This document shows positions 48,759-59,093 of a stretch of 64,000 nucleotides of DNA, piece after piece. This stretch comes from an uncultured Schlesneria sp. (lineage in GTDB: Bacteria > Planctomycetota > Planctomycetia > Planctomycetales > Planctomycetaceae). The notes beneath the pieces were generated by a model. It was not told the origin of the DNA and did no database searches. It saw only the letters and a program-made list of their open reading frames with translations. Position numbers and translations under genes: made by a program. Numbering within the stretch: the stretch's first letter is position 1; every line of letters begins with the position of its first letter. Location: assembly GCA_903899985.1 (NCBI GenBank), contig CAIULL010000189.1, positions 1 to 64,000 of the forward strand, given 5' to 3'.

Positions 48759-49646
48759 ATGACCCAAAACTTAGATGAAGCCGTTCGCAAGGCCGATGTC
48801 CTTTTGGAGGCATTGTCCTGGATTCGCCAGTTTCGTGGTCGCCATGTCGTGATCAAACTTGGCGGCAGCGCGATGGAAGAGACCGAAGCCGTAAAACATT
48901 TCCTTTCGGACGTGATTTTCATGTCATCGGTCGGAATGCGGCCGATTCTGGTGCATGGCGGTGGCAAAGCGATTAATGCCGCCATGACCAAGGCAGGTAT
49001 TGCCCCTCGGTGGGTGCAGGGGCGTCGATATACCGACGATGAAACACTGGAAATTGTGGCCAATGTTCTCGCGGGGGAAATTTGCCAGAGCCTGGTGGAT
49101 GAAATCATTCGTCAGGGTGGTGACGCTCGGGGCCTCAGTTTTCAGACGATGAACTGTCTGATCGGTAAACGATTGACTCTTCCCGGCGAAAACGGCGAAC
49201 CGATCGATCTCGGCCGTGTCGGAGAGGTGACCGACATCGATCGAGACTTGTTGTTAATGACCTGCCGAAACGAACAGATTCCAGTTCTTCCTTCCGTTGC
49301 GCTCGACGCCGAGGGTGGAAAGCTGAACGTCAATGCAGATACGGCAGCGGCAGCGGTGGCTCGTTTGATTCAGGCAGAAAAGCTCGTTTTCTTGAGCGAT
49401 GTTCCGGGGATTTTTCTCGATCGGAAAGACCCCTCGACATTGCAGTCGCATCTGAATGCCGCTCGCTGCCGAGAACTGATTCGAGAAGGCATTATCGACG
49501 CGGGAATGGTCCCGAAAGTCGAAGCCGCCTTGGAAGCGCTGGAAGCAGGCGTCAAAAAAGTGCACATTATTGACGCGAGAATCCCTCATTCGGTTTTGCT
49601 CGAGATCTACTCGAATGAGGGGATCGGAACCGAGATTGTCCTTTAG
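48759..49646 (+). CDS. argB: Acetylglutamate kinase
   Basis: [113 protein letters not shown]. Confidence 0.96.
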   Translation: MTQNLDEAVRKADVLLEALSWIRQFRGRHVVIKLGGSAMEETEAVKHFLSDVIFMSSVGMRPILVHGGGKAINAAMTKAGIAPRWVQGRRYTDDETLEIVANVLAGEICQSLVDEIIRQGGDARGLSFQTMNCLIGKRLTLPGENGEPIDLGRVGEVTDIDRDLLLMTCRNEQIPVLPSVALDAEGGKLNVNADTAAAAVARLIQAEKLVFLSDVPGIFLDRKDPSTLQSHLNAARCRELIREGIIDAGMVPKVEAALEALEAGVKKVHIIDARIPHSVLLEIYSNEGIGTEIVL

Positions 49647-49668
49647 AGAAACAGGCCCAGGAGACACC

Positions 49669-50889
49669 ATGCATCCCGCCGCGACTCGTTCCAGCCAGAA
49701 AACTATTGATCAGTTCGCGAAGTACGTGATTCCCAATTACAAACGCTATCCCGTGAGTCTGGTTCACGGTGAGGGGAGCTACGTCTGGGATGCCGAGGGC
49801 AAGAAGTATCTTGATCTGTTTCCTGGTTGGGGCTGTGATATTCTGGGACATAGCCCCCCCAAAGTGGTGAAGGCAATCCAGAAGCAGGTCGATCACCTGA
49901 TTCATATCCCGAACACCTGGTACACCGAGGCCCAGGGAGATTTTGCCGAAGCGATTGTCACGCGAAGTTTTGGTAAGGTCTTTTTTGCGAACAGTGGAAC
50001 CGAGGCGAACGAAGGTGCAATCAAGCTTGCTCGGTTGCATTATGCGAACAAGTCGGGTGGAACGCAGAAGTACCGTATCATCACGTTCGAAAACGGGTTT
50101 CATGGAAGAACGTTCGGCTCAGTAACCGCGACGGCTCAACCAAAATATCACGAAGGCCTGGGACCGCTGCTTCCCGGTTTTCGATACGCGCCATACAACG
50201 ATCTGGAAGCGGTCAAAGCTCTGATCGATAACGAAACCTGCGCCATTATGCTGGAGCCAATCCAGGGCGAAGGTGGAGTCAACATCGCCAGTGATGACTT
50301 TTTAAAGGGGCTTCGCCAGTTATGCGATCAACACAATCTGCTGTTGATTCTCGATGAAGTTCAAACAGGGATGGGCCGGACCGGTCACTGGTTTGCCTAT
50401 CAGCATTCGGGAGTCCAGCCCGATATCATGACGCTCGCCAAAGGGTTGGCCGCAGGGGTCGCATGCGGTGCCCTCGTCTGCCAGGACCATATCGCACCAA
50501 GCCTCAGACCAGGTATGCATGGAACGACGTTCGGTGGCAATCCGCTGGCGATGTCCGCGGGAATTGCCACGATGAAGACGATTGAAGATGAGGGATTACT
50601 CGAGCATTGCCGTGAAATGTCGACCCGATTCCACCATCATTTTGCTCAACTGAAAGAGTCACTTCCGATCATTAAAGAAGTCCGTTCGCGCGGAATGATG
50701 ATCGGAATTGAGTTGAACATCCCTGCGACGCCAGCGGTTGGCCAGTGCATGGAACGAGGCGTTCTGATCAATGCGACGCACGATACAGTTGTCAGATTGT
50801 TGCCTGCATTGAACATCTCGAAAACCCAGGTCGACGAAGGTTGTCACGTGATCGCCGACGTTCTTAAACAGATGGGGAAAGAGGCTTAA
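49669..50889 (+). CDS. argD: Acetylornithine aminotransferase
   Basis: [96 protein letters not shown]. Confidence 0.96.
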   Translation: MHPAATRSSQKTIDQFAKYVIPNYKRYPVSLVHGEGSYVWDAEGKKYLDLFPGWGCDILGHSPPKVVKAIQKQVDHLIHIPNTWYTEAQGDFAEAIVTRSFGKVFFANSGTEANEGAIKLARLHYANKSGGTQKYRIITFENGFHGRTFGSVTATAQPKYHEGLGPLLPGFRYAPYNDLEAVKALIDNETCAIMLEPIQGEGGVNIASDDFLKGLRQLCDQHNLLLILDEVQTGMGRTGHWFAYQHSGVQPDIMTLAKGLAAGVACGALVCQDHIAPSLRPGMHGTTFGGNPLAMSAGIATMKTIEDEGLLEHCREMSTRFHHHFAQLKESLPIIKEVRSRGMMIGIELNIPATPAVGQCMERGVLINATHDTVVRLLPALNISKTQVDEGCHVIADVLKQMGKEA

Positions 50890-51021
50890 GCGGCCCCCAA
50901 ACGAGTATTCCCTTTTTAATCAAAAAAGACGAAGTCGAAGCGGCGTAAGCGTAATTCCGCTGAATCGTCGGCTGCGACAGAAAATTGAAAACTGCCAATC
51001 TGGCTTGGAACTGACTTTGTC

Positions 51022-51942
51022 ATGCGTCATTTGAATTCGCTTCTGGAATTGAAACGATCCGATGTTGAATCGATCTTTGGATTGGCTCGTACCTTAAAGG
51101 ACCGCCTGAAAAAGGGCGAACGGCCTCAGATCTTATCCGGCTTCGTGATGGCTCAGGTGTTCGAGAAGCCGTCGCTGCGAACTCGACTGAGCTTTGACGC
51201 GGCGATGATGCAGCTTGGCGGCGCAAGCATTTTTCTCAATGCCAAAGACGCAGGCTTGGGTGGACGAGAGGCCGTTCCTGACGTCGCCAGGGTCATCGGT
51301 GGTTACAGCGATGTCATCACGCTGCGCACGTTTTCTCAAAAATTGATTGACGCCTTCATCGAACATTCCGGCGTTGCTGTCATCAATGGACTGTCGGACG
51401 AGCGACATCCGTGTCAGGCGTTGACAGATGTTTTCACAATGCAAGAGGTGATTGGGGACCTTCGCGGCAAGAAATGCGTGTTCGTCGGTGATGGCAATAA
51501 CGTCGCCAATTCGCTGGCGATCGCCGCGTCGCTGTGTGGAATGCCGTTCACGGTTTGCGCGCCAGAGAACTATCGGCTGGACGAGAAATATCTCAAGTCA
51601 TTAACGAAGCGGATTCCCACGGCTGAAGTCGTCCAGACGGACAACTTCAAATCCGCATTAAAGGATGCAGCAATCGTCTACACCGACGTCTGGACCAGCA
51701 TGGGTCAGGAAGCCGAGGCGGAAGAGCGAAAGAAAATCTTCGGTCGGTACCAGGTCAACGAAAAGCTGATGAAACTGGCTCCTAAGAGCTGTCGGTTCAT
51801 GCATTGTCTGCCGGCCAAACGGGGCCAGGAAGTCACAGACGATGTCATTGATGGATCCCAGAGCATCGTCTTTGAACAGGCTCAGAACCGCATGCATCTT
51901 GCCAAAGGCTTGCTGCTGTGGGTCCTGGAAAAAAAGATCTGA
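51022..51942 (+). CDS. argF: Ornithine carbamoyltransferase
   Basis: FEKPSLRTRLSFDAAMMQLGG; HPCQALTDVFTMQE; FVGDGNNVANSLAIAASLCGM; FMHCLPAKRGQEVTDDVIDG. Confidence 0.96.
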   Translation: MRHLNSLLELKRSDVESIFGLARTLKDRLKKGERPQILSGFVMAQVFEKPSLRTRLSFDAAMMQLGGASIFLNAKDAGLGGREAVPDVARVIGGYSDVITLRTFSQKLIDAFIEHSGVAVINGLSDERHPCQALTDVFTMQEVIGDLRGKKCVFVGDGNNVANSLAIAASLCGMPFTVCAPENYRLDEKYLKSLTKRIPTAEVVQTDNFKSALKDAAIVYTDVWTSMGQEAEAEERKKIFGRYQVNEKLMKLAPKSCRFMHCLPAKRGQEVTDDVIDGSQSIVFEQAQNRMHLAKGLLLWVLEKKI

Positions 51943-52021
51943 TCCAATGAATCAGTTCCGACGCTAGAATAAAATCCGGTCAGTGCTTCGCATCGGTTTC
52001 TCGCGATTGGAGCTGGTTTGC

Positions 52022-52702
52022 ATGGATGCTGTTTGTTTGTCCGAAGACATTAAAGTTGGCGGTCGCTCGCGCGGGGTGACTCAGTTAAGCCTCCCTCTTG
52101 CATGTGCTCTCGCAAGCATTTTGGCACTGTCGATCGATATTCCAGTTGCTTCCCTTTTCAAGAACGGACTGCCACGTTCGTTTCACTCGTTGGGTGAGTT
52201 TCTGGAAAACTGTGAGACGTTCGGACATGGCTATGGCGTGACGTTAATTCTGATCGCCGTTGTTGTCCTTGATCCTCTAAAATGGAAATGCATTCCCTGG
52301 CTGATCTCTGGATCATTGGGTTCGGGGATGATGGCCAACCTGCTGAAATTGACGATACATCGATTTCGACCTCGCGATTTTGATCTCGTGAATGCAACCG
52401 TCTGGGAGACGTTTCGTTCGATTGGGACTGACTTCAAAGGGATGCAAAGCATGCCTTCTGCCCACACGGCAACCGCCGTGGGACTGGCGATCATGCTTTC
52501 GACAATTTACCCTCGAGGTCGTTGGTTTTTCACGATGCTGGCAATTCTGGTCGGCCTGCAACGGATCGTGACTTCGGCACATTTCCCCAGCGACGTCTGT
52601 GCCGGGGCGGCTGTCGGCTGCGTGTTTGGACTGATTTCGTGTACGTCGATGAAACCAAACCCCACCCCCCCTGCGGGGGTGGTTAACGGGCCTTTGCCCT
52701 AG
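52022..52702 (+). CDS. PAP2-family phosphatase
   Basis: LLKLTIHRFRPRDF; MQSMPSAHTATAVGLAIML; RIVTSAHFPSDVCAGAAVG. Confidence 0.92.
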   Translation: MDAVCLSEDIKVGGRSRGVTQLSLPLACALASILALSIDIPVASLFKNGLPRSFHSLGEFLENCETFGHGYGVTLILIAVVVLDPLKWKCIPWLISGSLGSGMMANLLKLTIHRFRPRDFDLVNATVWETFRSIGTDFKGMQSMPSAHTATAVGLAIMLSTIYPRGRWFFTMLAILVGLQRIVTSAHFPSDVCAGAAVGCVFGLISCTSMKPNPTPPAGVVNGPLP

Positions 52703-52767
52703 GATTTTACATTCAAACGTAACGGTGAACTGTGGACCGCTGCTGGTCCAAAGGCCCGTTAACCACC
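52678..52767. repeat. Perfect 19-bp inverted repeat overlapping the PAP2 gene 3' end
   Basis: GGTGGTTAACGGGCCTTTG (52678-52696) and CAAAGGCCCGTTAACCACC (52749-52767), with inner TGGACC/GGTCCA arms. Confidence 0.85.
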
Positions 52768-52835
52768 GCCACGAAGGCAGTGTCAGGTTTGTGACTTGAA
52801 GGAAACAACCATCGGATGTTTGGACGTGCGAACGC

Positions 52836-54284
52836 TCAATGATTGCCGTGCGTCTCTTCTTCTATGGTCGGTCGCGTCGACAGCGCACTTCGCTCCCGCA
52901 GAATTCTGACCGCAGCCCGATGACGCGAACTGACGTTATATTGGGGGATGAGTCCTCCAATCAGAATCAGGGCCGTTAGTGAAATGACGGCAAACTTCTC
53001 TCGCTTACCGATCCCCAGTGAGACCAGCGAGGTATGCCGCGTTCCCGTAAAAAGTCGAAAATAGGCATGAACTACGGCAATTCCATTCAACGCTGACGCG
53101 AAGACGATGGCGACCCCGACATAGGGAAACGCTTCAACGGCACCGTCGACAAGCATCTCTGTTCCGACAAAACCAAACGTCCCGGGAAAACCGACGCTGG
53201 CGAGGCCAGTGATCATAAACAGGACCGCGAGTGCGGGAGTATGATCATAAAGTCCCTGAAAATTCTGCAATGACAACCGGCCGCGACGAGCTTCCAAGGC
53301 GCGTAGGGTCAGGCCAAATCCTCCGAGTGAAATACTGACAGCCATCCAGACGCAGAGCGCACCCGTCAGGCTGATCGGAGTCACCGCTTCCAGACCGGCA
53401 AGAACAATTGCCGAATAACTGAGGAACAAATAACAGAAGAACCGACGAGCGTCTGTCTGAACAAGTGCAATTCCTGCGGCATAGACGGCAGAAATCAGTG
53501 ACAATAATCCGATCGTCCTTAAAACCCAGTCAGGCGCGATGGGAAGCACCAGGCGTATCGTGGCGTAAGCGCCAACGAGTGGCATCGCGACGAGCAAGGC
53601 GGTTCCAAAAGTTGCCCGGTCGAATAAGTCGCTCAGCCAGCAATGGAACGGGGCGATCCCCGTTCGAATGAAGATCGCGATCAATAGTGGAATGATCGCC
53701 CACAAGGAATGAACCGGCCCTTCACTCCCCTCGTAATCCACGAACGACTGACCGATGACCAGCATGGCAATAAAAAGAGCCATGTGTTTCACGTAAACTC
53801 CCGTGTTCTGTCCGCGGGCACGCAATTCCAGGTACGGTTGCACTGTGCCGCCAGCCAGTAATCCAATGATCAGCCAGGGTGATTCGCAGCAGAACGTGGC
53901 GAGCACGATCGCTTCTGAGGCGAGAGTCCAGGCAAAACTGAATCGACGGATTTTCGTCCTTAAGGTCGTGAGTGAGACAAGAAAATATAACAGCGCCACA
54001 AGCGACAACAGAGGGGCACTCAAGGGGTCCATGATAAAGACGGGGCGCCCCATCAGTTTCGTCAGTGGATTCCAGAAGTCTTGTGCTTCGCTGGGCGGCC
54101 GTCCGGCAGGATTGATAAATTCGTAATCGATCCACGCTCCCACAGTCGTAATCAACACAAGCGTGTTAAAGAACAGTGAATGGCGGCTGGCAACAAACTG
54201 ATCTCGCAGCCGTCCCACCCAGATGGCCCCGATCAAGGCAAGCAGCACTGACATTTCCAGCCAGGGAAAATGCAATTCACTCAT
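52836..54284 (-). CDS. NuoM/N-like proton-conducting membrane subunit (third gene of Dab-type operon)
   Basis: Polytopic; LLIAIFIRTGIAPFHCWLSDLFDRATFGTALLVAMPLVGAYATIRLVLP; FCYLFLSYSAIVLAGLEA; MITGLASVGFPGTFGFVGTEMLVDGAVE. Confidence 0.87.
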   Translation of the reverse strand: MSELHFPWLEMSVLLALIGAIWVGRLRDQFVASRHSLFFNTLVLITTVGAWIDYEFINPAGRPPSEAQDFWNPLTKLMGRPVFIMDPLSAPLLSLVALLYFLVSLTTLRTKIRRFSFAWTLASEAIVLATFCCESPWLIIGLLAGGTVQPYLELRARGQNTGVYVKHMALFIAMLVIGQSFVDYEGSEGPVHSLWAIIPLLIAIFIRTGIAPFHCWLSDLFDRATFGTALLVAMPLVGAYATIRLVLPIAPDWVLRTIGLLSLISAVYAAGIALVQTDARRFFCYLFLSYSAIVLAGLEAVTPISLTGALCVWMAVSISLGGFGLTLRALEARRGRLSLQNFQGLYDHTPALAVLFMITGLASVGFPGTFGFVGTEMLVDGAVEAFPYVGVAIVFASALNGIAVVHAYFRLFTGTRHTSLVSLGIGKREKFAVISLTALILIGGLIPQYNVSSRHRAAVRILRERSALSTRPTIEEETHGNH

Positions 54285-55780
54285 AATAGCTCCTCAAGAG
54301 TCGGTGAGGCCTCTGAGGTCGGGGCTTTTTTTGACGGTTCGTTTCCAGCGAGCATTTTTGTCCATGCATGTTCGAGAGCGTCACATCGTCGCAAAAAGAC
54401 AAGAAATGGATAAACAATGTAGTTTTTCAAGATGGAATCCAGATATCCTCGCTCGATTGCCAGGCGGTAATACCAGGTTCGCACCGATTCTTCGGCTCGG
54501 CTTAGCCACGCACCGGAAATCTTGGGCAACCGTTCGCCAATCGCATCTTCCATCGTCCGATAGTCGTAAAGCAAAGTTGGTGCTCTGAGGAACTGGAGAG
54601 TTCGCACGCAGCCGTGACCCAGAATGTGAACCAGAGCGATGTACCGAAATCCGAATCCGATTTCGGCGAAAATCAGTCCGACTTGCGACAGCGATGCGAA
54701 CGACAGCACGCTCTTAATGTCGGTCTGGACCGTCCCGGCAAAGTACGCAAACACGGCAGTTAACACGCCTACGACGACAATCAATCCTCGTAGCGCAATC
54801 GATTGTTCCAGAAGCGGGCTAAAGCGAAGCAACAGAAACGCACCCAAATGGACTGAAAGCGCACCGTAAAAAATTGCACTCGAGGGAGTTGGGCCTTCCA
54901 TGGCCCGAGGCAACCAGCCTGAAAATGGAACCATCGCCGATTTCCCCATCGCGGCGACAAGAAGCAGCACACCGACAAAAAAAGCTTGATTCGGTTCGAG
55001 AGGCGTCCCCACCATTGGCCATTCGCCCGTCAGAAGTTTGTCGAAATCACCTTCACCTTTCATGTGATGCAATGCGACCGACGCGAGAAGCAGTGCCGCA
55101 TCAGACACACGATAAACGATCCAGACATGCAACCCGTTTGTCGCCGGGGCTGGACGCTCGTGAAAGAACGCCACCAATAACGCAGACGACAGACCCACCA
55201 GCTCCCATCCAGTGAAGAGCGTTTCCACGGTCCCGGCGAGTGAAGTCGTGACCATCCCGACAACGAACAGCGACAAAAGCACGAAAAACCGATTAAAACC
55301 CCGTTCCCGATGAAGATACCGGTTCGCGAAGGCACCAATCGTTCCGCACAAAATGAAGGTCAGGATGACAAACGGAACCGACAGTTTATCGAACTCGAAT
55401 TTAAAAACGAAATGGTAGTCTTTGACATGCACCCAACTTCCGAATTCAATGGGAACCTGCGTGTCGTTCCAGAAAAGCATCAAACCCAGCATGGAAATTG
55501 ATGCGATAAGACCGGTGATGATCCCCGTCTGAACACACCGTGCGATGACACGTTCGCTGAGAGGCCGATCGCGTAATAGAGAAGCGATACCGAGCGTTGC
55601 GAACATCACGACGGGTGCACCGACCACCAGCAGCCCGAGCACTTTGAAGACCAATGCAACGTCTTCGATTTCGGTGAGCTGATGTCCGGTTCCTTCGGCA
55701 AGGAGTCCGAGCAAATGAAAAGCATCAAACATAGTTCTGGTTTCTTCTCCGAATACAGTCTGCATTTGATGCAACATCAC
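54281..55780 (-). CDS. dabB: NuoL-like subunit, DabB/MpsA-type
   Basis: SLFVVGMVTTSLAGTVETLFTGWELVGLSSALLVAFFHERPAPATNGLHVWIVYRVSDAALLLAS; AAMGKSAMVPFSGWLPRAMEGPTPSSAIFYGALSVHLGAFLLLR; overlaps the DabA-like gene by 4 bp. Confidence 0.87.
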   Translation of the reverse strand: MMLHQMQTVFGEETRTMFDAFHLLGLLAEGTGHQLTEIEDVALVFKVLGLLVVGAPVVMFATLGIASLLRDRPLSERVIARCVQTGIITGLIASISMLGLMLFWNDTQVPIEFGSWVHVKDYHFVFKFEFDKLSVPFVILTFILCGTIGAFANRYLHRERGFNRFFVLLSLFVVGMVTTSLAGTVETLFTGWELVGLSSALLVAFFHERPAPATNGLHVWIVYRVSDAALLLASVALHHMKGEGDFDKLLTGEWPMVGTPLEPNQAFFVGVLLLVAAMGKSAMVPFSGWLPRAMEGPTPSSAIFYGALSVHLGAFLLLRFSPLLEQSIALRGLIVVVGVLTAVFAYFAGTVQTDIKSVLSFASLSQVGLIFAEIGFGFRYIALVHILGHGCVRTLQFLRAPTLLYDYRTMEDAIGERLPKISGAWLSRAEESVRTWYYRLAIERGYLDSILKNYIVYPFLVFLRRCDALEHAWTKMLAGNEPSKKAPTSEASPTLEELL

Positions 55781-58700
55781 GACCCAATTTGAGCAAACCC
55801 CAGATGTTCACGCCATCCGCGATACCAATCAGCCGAAGTCGGTGCTTTGGGTAAGTCTGTGATCGACGGTTCATACACGTGGAATTCATCGTCCCGGTAA
55901 ACAAGGATTCGATTGGAGTCAGCATCCAACAGCGCCAACTGGACCCATCCATTTTTGATAATATTGCTGACGACGGGGCTGCGGGACATGATTCGTCGAA
56001 TACCGTCGGGTGTCGTTTCAATGATAATCAGCAATCGTACTGGTTCGTGAATCTCAACCCCTTGCCACGGTAATCCAGGACGCAAATCACTGGCGGCACC
56101 ATCCATAACGCCAAGTAGCGACGTAATGTTGTGCGGCAATTTGGTTCCACATCCCCAACCGGGCGAGTCGATATACGAGAAAAAGTATTGCAGATTGATA
56201 CCGGAACAGACGGGAACAACGGCTCCGAGAATTCGACCGAGGATCGTGCATTCGGCATCGTCCGCATGGGGTTCGTAGGAGTGCAGGAAGCATCGGCGAT
56301 CGAGATACAACCCGCGAAGTCTGGCTCGGCGACCGACGAAGCAGATTGCGTTCGAAGCATTTCCGAATTCCGGTCGCGTCTGTGCCAGGTCTTCAGATCG
56401 ACCTTCGACGTGCCGACGCGCTGCGGCAAACGAAAGGTCAAGTGGTGCCGATTGAAACCGTCGACACCGTTCGTGCGCATTTCTTTCACAGGCGTCTTCC
56501 AACGCTGCTTTGGCGTACTCAAGATCCGCCTGATGTGATTCTGGTAGCCGATCAACGTCGTGAAACGTGATCGAGTCGCGACAGGTATTGTGAAGTCCAC
56601 CCAGGAAATGAACGTCATTCGGGATATGCAAACCACGGCTATCGAGAATCTCACGAACTCGCGGATCGTTCAGAATTGCAGCCAGTGCACGGGCGTTGGG
56701 AGACCCGGCACTTCCCGAACAGGCGCCGCAGTCGTAACACGACTTGTGCGGATTGTTCAAGCAGAATGAACCGTGGCCGAAGAATAACACGATTCTTGCA
56801 AATCCCGACGTCAGACCAATATCTCGCAACAATCGTTCGCCCATTGTCGCCATTTCATTGACACTAAAACCGATTCCGTCACCCTTGGGACCCGGTGTTT
56901 CAGACTTCCGTTCAAGATGCAGACGCGTCATCGGTGGGGGTTCGACAAATCGACCGGCACGTCGCCGAATATCGGCCGTCAGTCGGGGAAACAGCACCCG
57001 CGCAACCAGCGGGATTGAAGCCAGGACTCCGAAGCTTGCGGTTAAAACCGCTCCCCCTGCGACACTCCGGGTCCCCTGGTGGACATTGTGAGAAGCCGTT
57101 CCGATGACCCGCCGGGTTTTCGCACGTCTTCGATTCTCCGCTTCCAGGGTTGGATCGACCTCTTCGGTGATCCAATGCTGCGGTTTGATCACGATTGGAC
57201 AGAGAGCCGCGTAGTGAGCGTCGGCGACACCCTTGTAATACATCGGCACGCTGAAGAACCCGGCGGCACCAAACGTTTCGACATCGGGAGCCACTTCTTC
57301 AAGGTGTCGGCGAAATGATTCCTCTCGCGTATCGATACAGAACACGGCCTGAAAACGCGGAGAACTGACTCGATTCGGCGTTCGAACAGTCTGGACGGAA
57401 ATTGCATCGAGCGTTTGAACTCGAAAATGTCGCTCAAATGCCTGATGAAAGATCCGACGTCGTTCCATACTCGTGAAAGACTCGATCTCATGAATCAGAT
57501 CGGTCCAATCCTGGGGACCAAGATGACACAATGTCGCAGGCGACCAGCCAAGTACTTGAGCCAGTTGGAAAATTAAAAACGCACGCTGTTCGACGCTGGA
57601 ATGAGAAAGCTTTTCGAGACCCGATCCAGCCACTTGGCGTAACTCGCTGAGCGGACCTGCATAATTCAAAGATTGTTTGGCGGCATAAGTGAGAGCAAGG
57701 CGTTCAAGGATCAGCCGAATCGCGAGGAACTCGATCAAGCAGCCGGGGGTTGCCGAAATGGCCTGTCGATCCGGGCGAACTTCTAATTGCCAGATGAGAC
57801 CTGCCCAGCCCCGCAGCGCAAGCAGGCTTGCAGTAATAAAGTCTTCCCATTCCGCGTGGGGTACACCCAGCAGCTCAAGCGACTCGATCAGCGAATCCAT
57901 CGGCCCCATTTTCGCCTGAGTGATCCGGGTCAACTCCTCAGGCAATTTATGCATCCATTGTTCCGGCGGACCACCCTTCTGCGAATAAACGGCCAGAAAC
58001 GATTTATAGAATCCTTCGTCTCGATGCGGTAACGACCAATTCGCATATCCCTGATCGGCGAACGCCGCACAGAAGCGGATGAGAACCGGATGGACCAGAC
58101 TGTCGGTATCGAAGTTGGAAGCTTCCCGCAAAACGTCTCGATGCCGAATGATGGGAACTTTCACTTCAACATGCGGAGCAACACCAAAGACTCCGTTTCG
58201 ACAAGTACGCCAAAGCGCTTGCAAAGCGAAAGCCTGCCAGGTCGCAGAGCTCCATCGTTCGATCGAGGACTTTCCAAACCGATCGAACAATTCAATAATC
58301 GGCAACGGATGATCACTGCGCAAACCGGGATCAATCGGACCGGAAGTGTGCGCGACAGATGTCCTGAGATCACGCATGACCCAGTGTTTGGTTTCTGTCA
58401 AAAAACGATCGCGGATCGCTGGCGGCGCATCGGGCCGCAGGCGCGTCAGCGCGTCCGTTTCCGCAACAAACCACTGCAATTCTTCGGTTGGCCCCGTTCG
58501 CACAGGATACTGGAGCATGGCCAAACGGAGTTGATGCCGCGTTGTTACCCTGGCAATTGAAACGTCGCCCTGTTCTTTCAAATCTCGCTGCAGGGCCAGC
58601 GCCAGATCGGTGAGATGAATTCGGTCTTGAGCCAGCTTTTCACGGTACGTGTCTTCAGTCAAATAGGGCTGGCAACCAAAAAGCCTGCCACCTTTCTGAA

Positions 58701-58911
58701 CACCTTCATCAAACGGAAGATCTTCAAGCGCTTGCAGCGTGTTGAGAAAGACAAATGCCGTAATCGGGCCCTGAGAGGGAAGCAGTGACGCTGCTTTTTC
58801 AATCAGGCGTTTAAGTTCGGCGGCCACAACAGGATTGCTGCCGGTTGAGGTCGGTGAATCTGTCTGGTTGATGGAATCTTGCACGTGAACCGCTTTGCTC
58901 CTTCGTTCCAC
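55777..58911 (-). CDS. dabA: DUF2309 protein, DabA/MpsB-type inorganic carbon transporter subunit
   Basis: FQAVFCIDTREESFRRHLEEVAPDVETFGAAGFF (C.D zinc-site motif) and FFGHGSFCLNNPHKSCYDCGACSGSAGSPNARALA (H...C); ETTPDGIRRIMSRSPVVSNIIKNGWVQLALLD. Confidence 0.93.
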   Translation of the reverse strand: MERRSKAVHVQDSINQTDSPTSTGSNPVVAAELKRLIEKAASLLPSQGPITAFVFLNTLQALEDLPFDEGVQKGGRLFGCQPYLTEDTYREKLAQDRIHLTDLALALQRDLKEQGDVSIARVTTRHQLRLAMLQYPVRTGPTEELQWFVAETDALTRLRPDAPPAIRDRFLTETKHWVMRDLRTSVAHTSGPIDPGLRSDHPLPIIELFDRFGKSSIERWSSATWQAFALQALWRTCRNGVFGVAPHVEVKVPIIRHRDVLREASNFDTDSLVHPVLIRFCAAFADQGYANWSLPHRDEGFYKSFLAVYSQKGGPPEQWMHKLPEELTRITQAKMGPMDSLIESLELLGVPHAEWEDFITASLLALRGWAGLIWQLEVRPDRQAISATPGCLIEFLAIRLILERLALTYAAKQSLNYAGPLSELRQVAGSGLEKLSHSSVEQRAFLIFQLAQVLGWSPATLCHLGPQDWTDLIHEIESFTSMERRRIFHQAFERHFRVQTLDAISVQTVRTPNRVSSPRFQAVFCIDTREESFRRHLEEVAPDVETFGAAGFFSVPMYYKGVADAHYAALCPIVIKPQHWITEEVDPTLEAENRRRAKTRRVIGTASHNVHQGTRSVAGGAVLTASFGVLASIPLVARVLFPRLTADIRRRAGRFVEPPPMTRLHLERKSETPGPKGDGIGFSVNEMATMGERLLRDIGLTSGFARIVLFFGHGSFCLNNPHKSCYDCGACSGSAGSPNARALAAILNDPRVREILDSRGLHIPNDVHFLGGLHNTCRDSITFHDVDRLPESHQADLEYAKAALEDACERNAHERCRRFQSAPLDLSFAAARRHVEGRSEDLAQTRPEFGNASNAICFVGRRARLRGLYLDRRCFLHSYEPHADDAECTILGRILGAVVPVCSGINLQYFFSYIDSPGWGCGTKLPHNITSLLGVMDGAASDLRPGLPWQGVEIHEPVRLLIIIETTPDGIRRIMSRSPVVSNIIKNGWVQLALLDADSNRILVYRDDEFHVYEPSITDLPKAPTSADWYRGWREHLGFAQIGS

Positions 58912-59093
58912 CCGGAATTCTCAAACAACGCCTTAATATAGGCCACCGCGAAATCTGCGAGAAGGAACGATAGACTTACAACCCTGACAGGTGCAATCAT
59001 TACGGTGTCCTAAAGATGCGAATTCTGTTCAGATATTTCGGTCCGCGTATTTTCAGGTAGGATTTCGACTTTTGCATGTCGAGGAATTGAAAA

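Noticed and set aside
52836-58911. Respiratory complex I (nuo) operon
   Set aside because: Only NuoL- and NuoM/N-like membrane proteins are present, next to a DUF2309 DabA-like protein; no peripheral-arm Nuo subunits.
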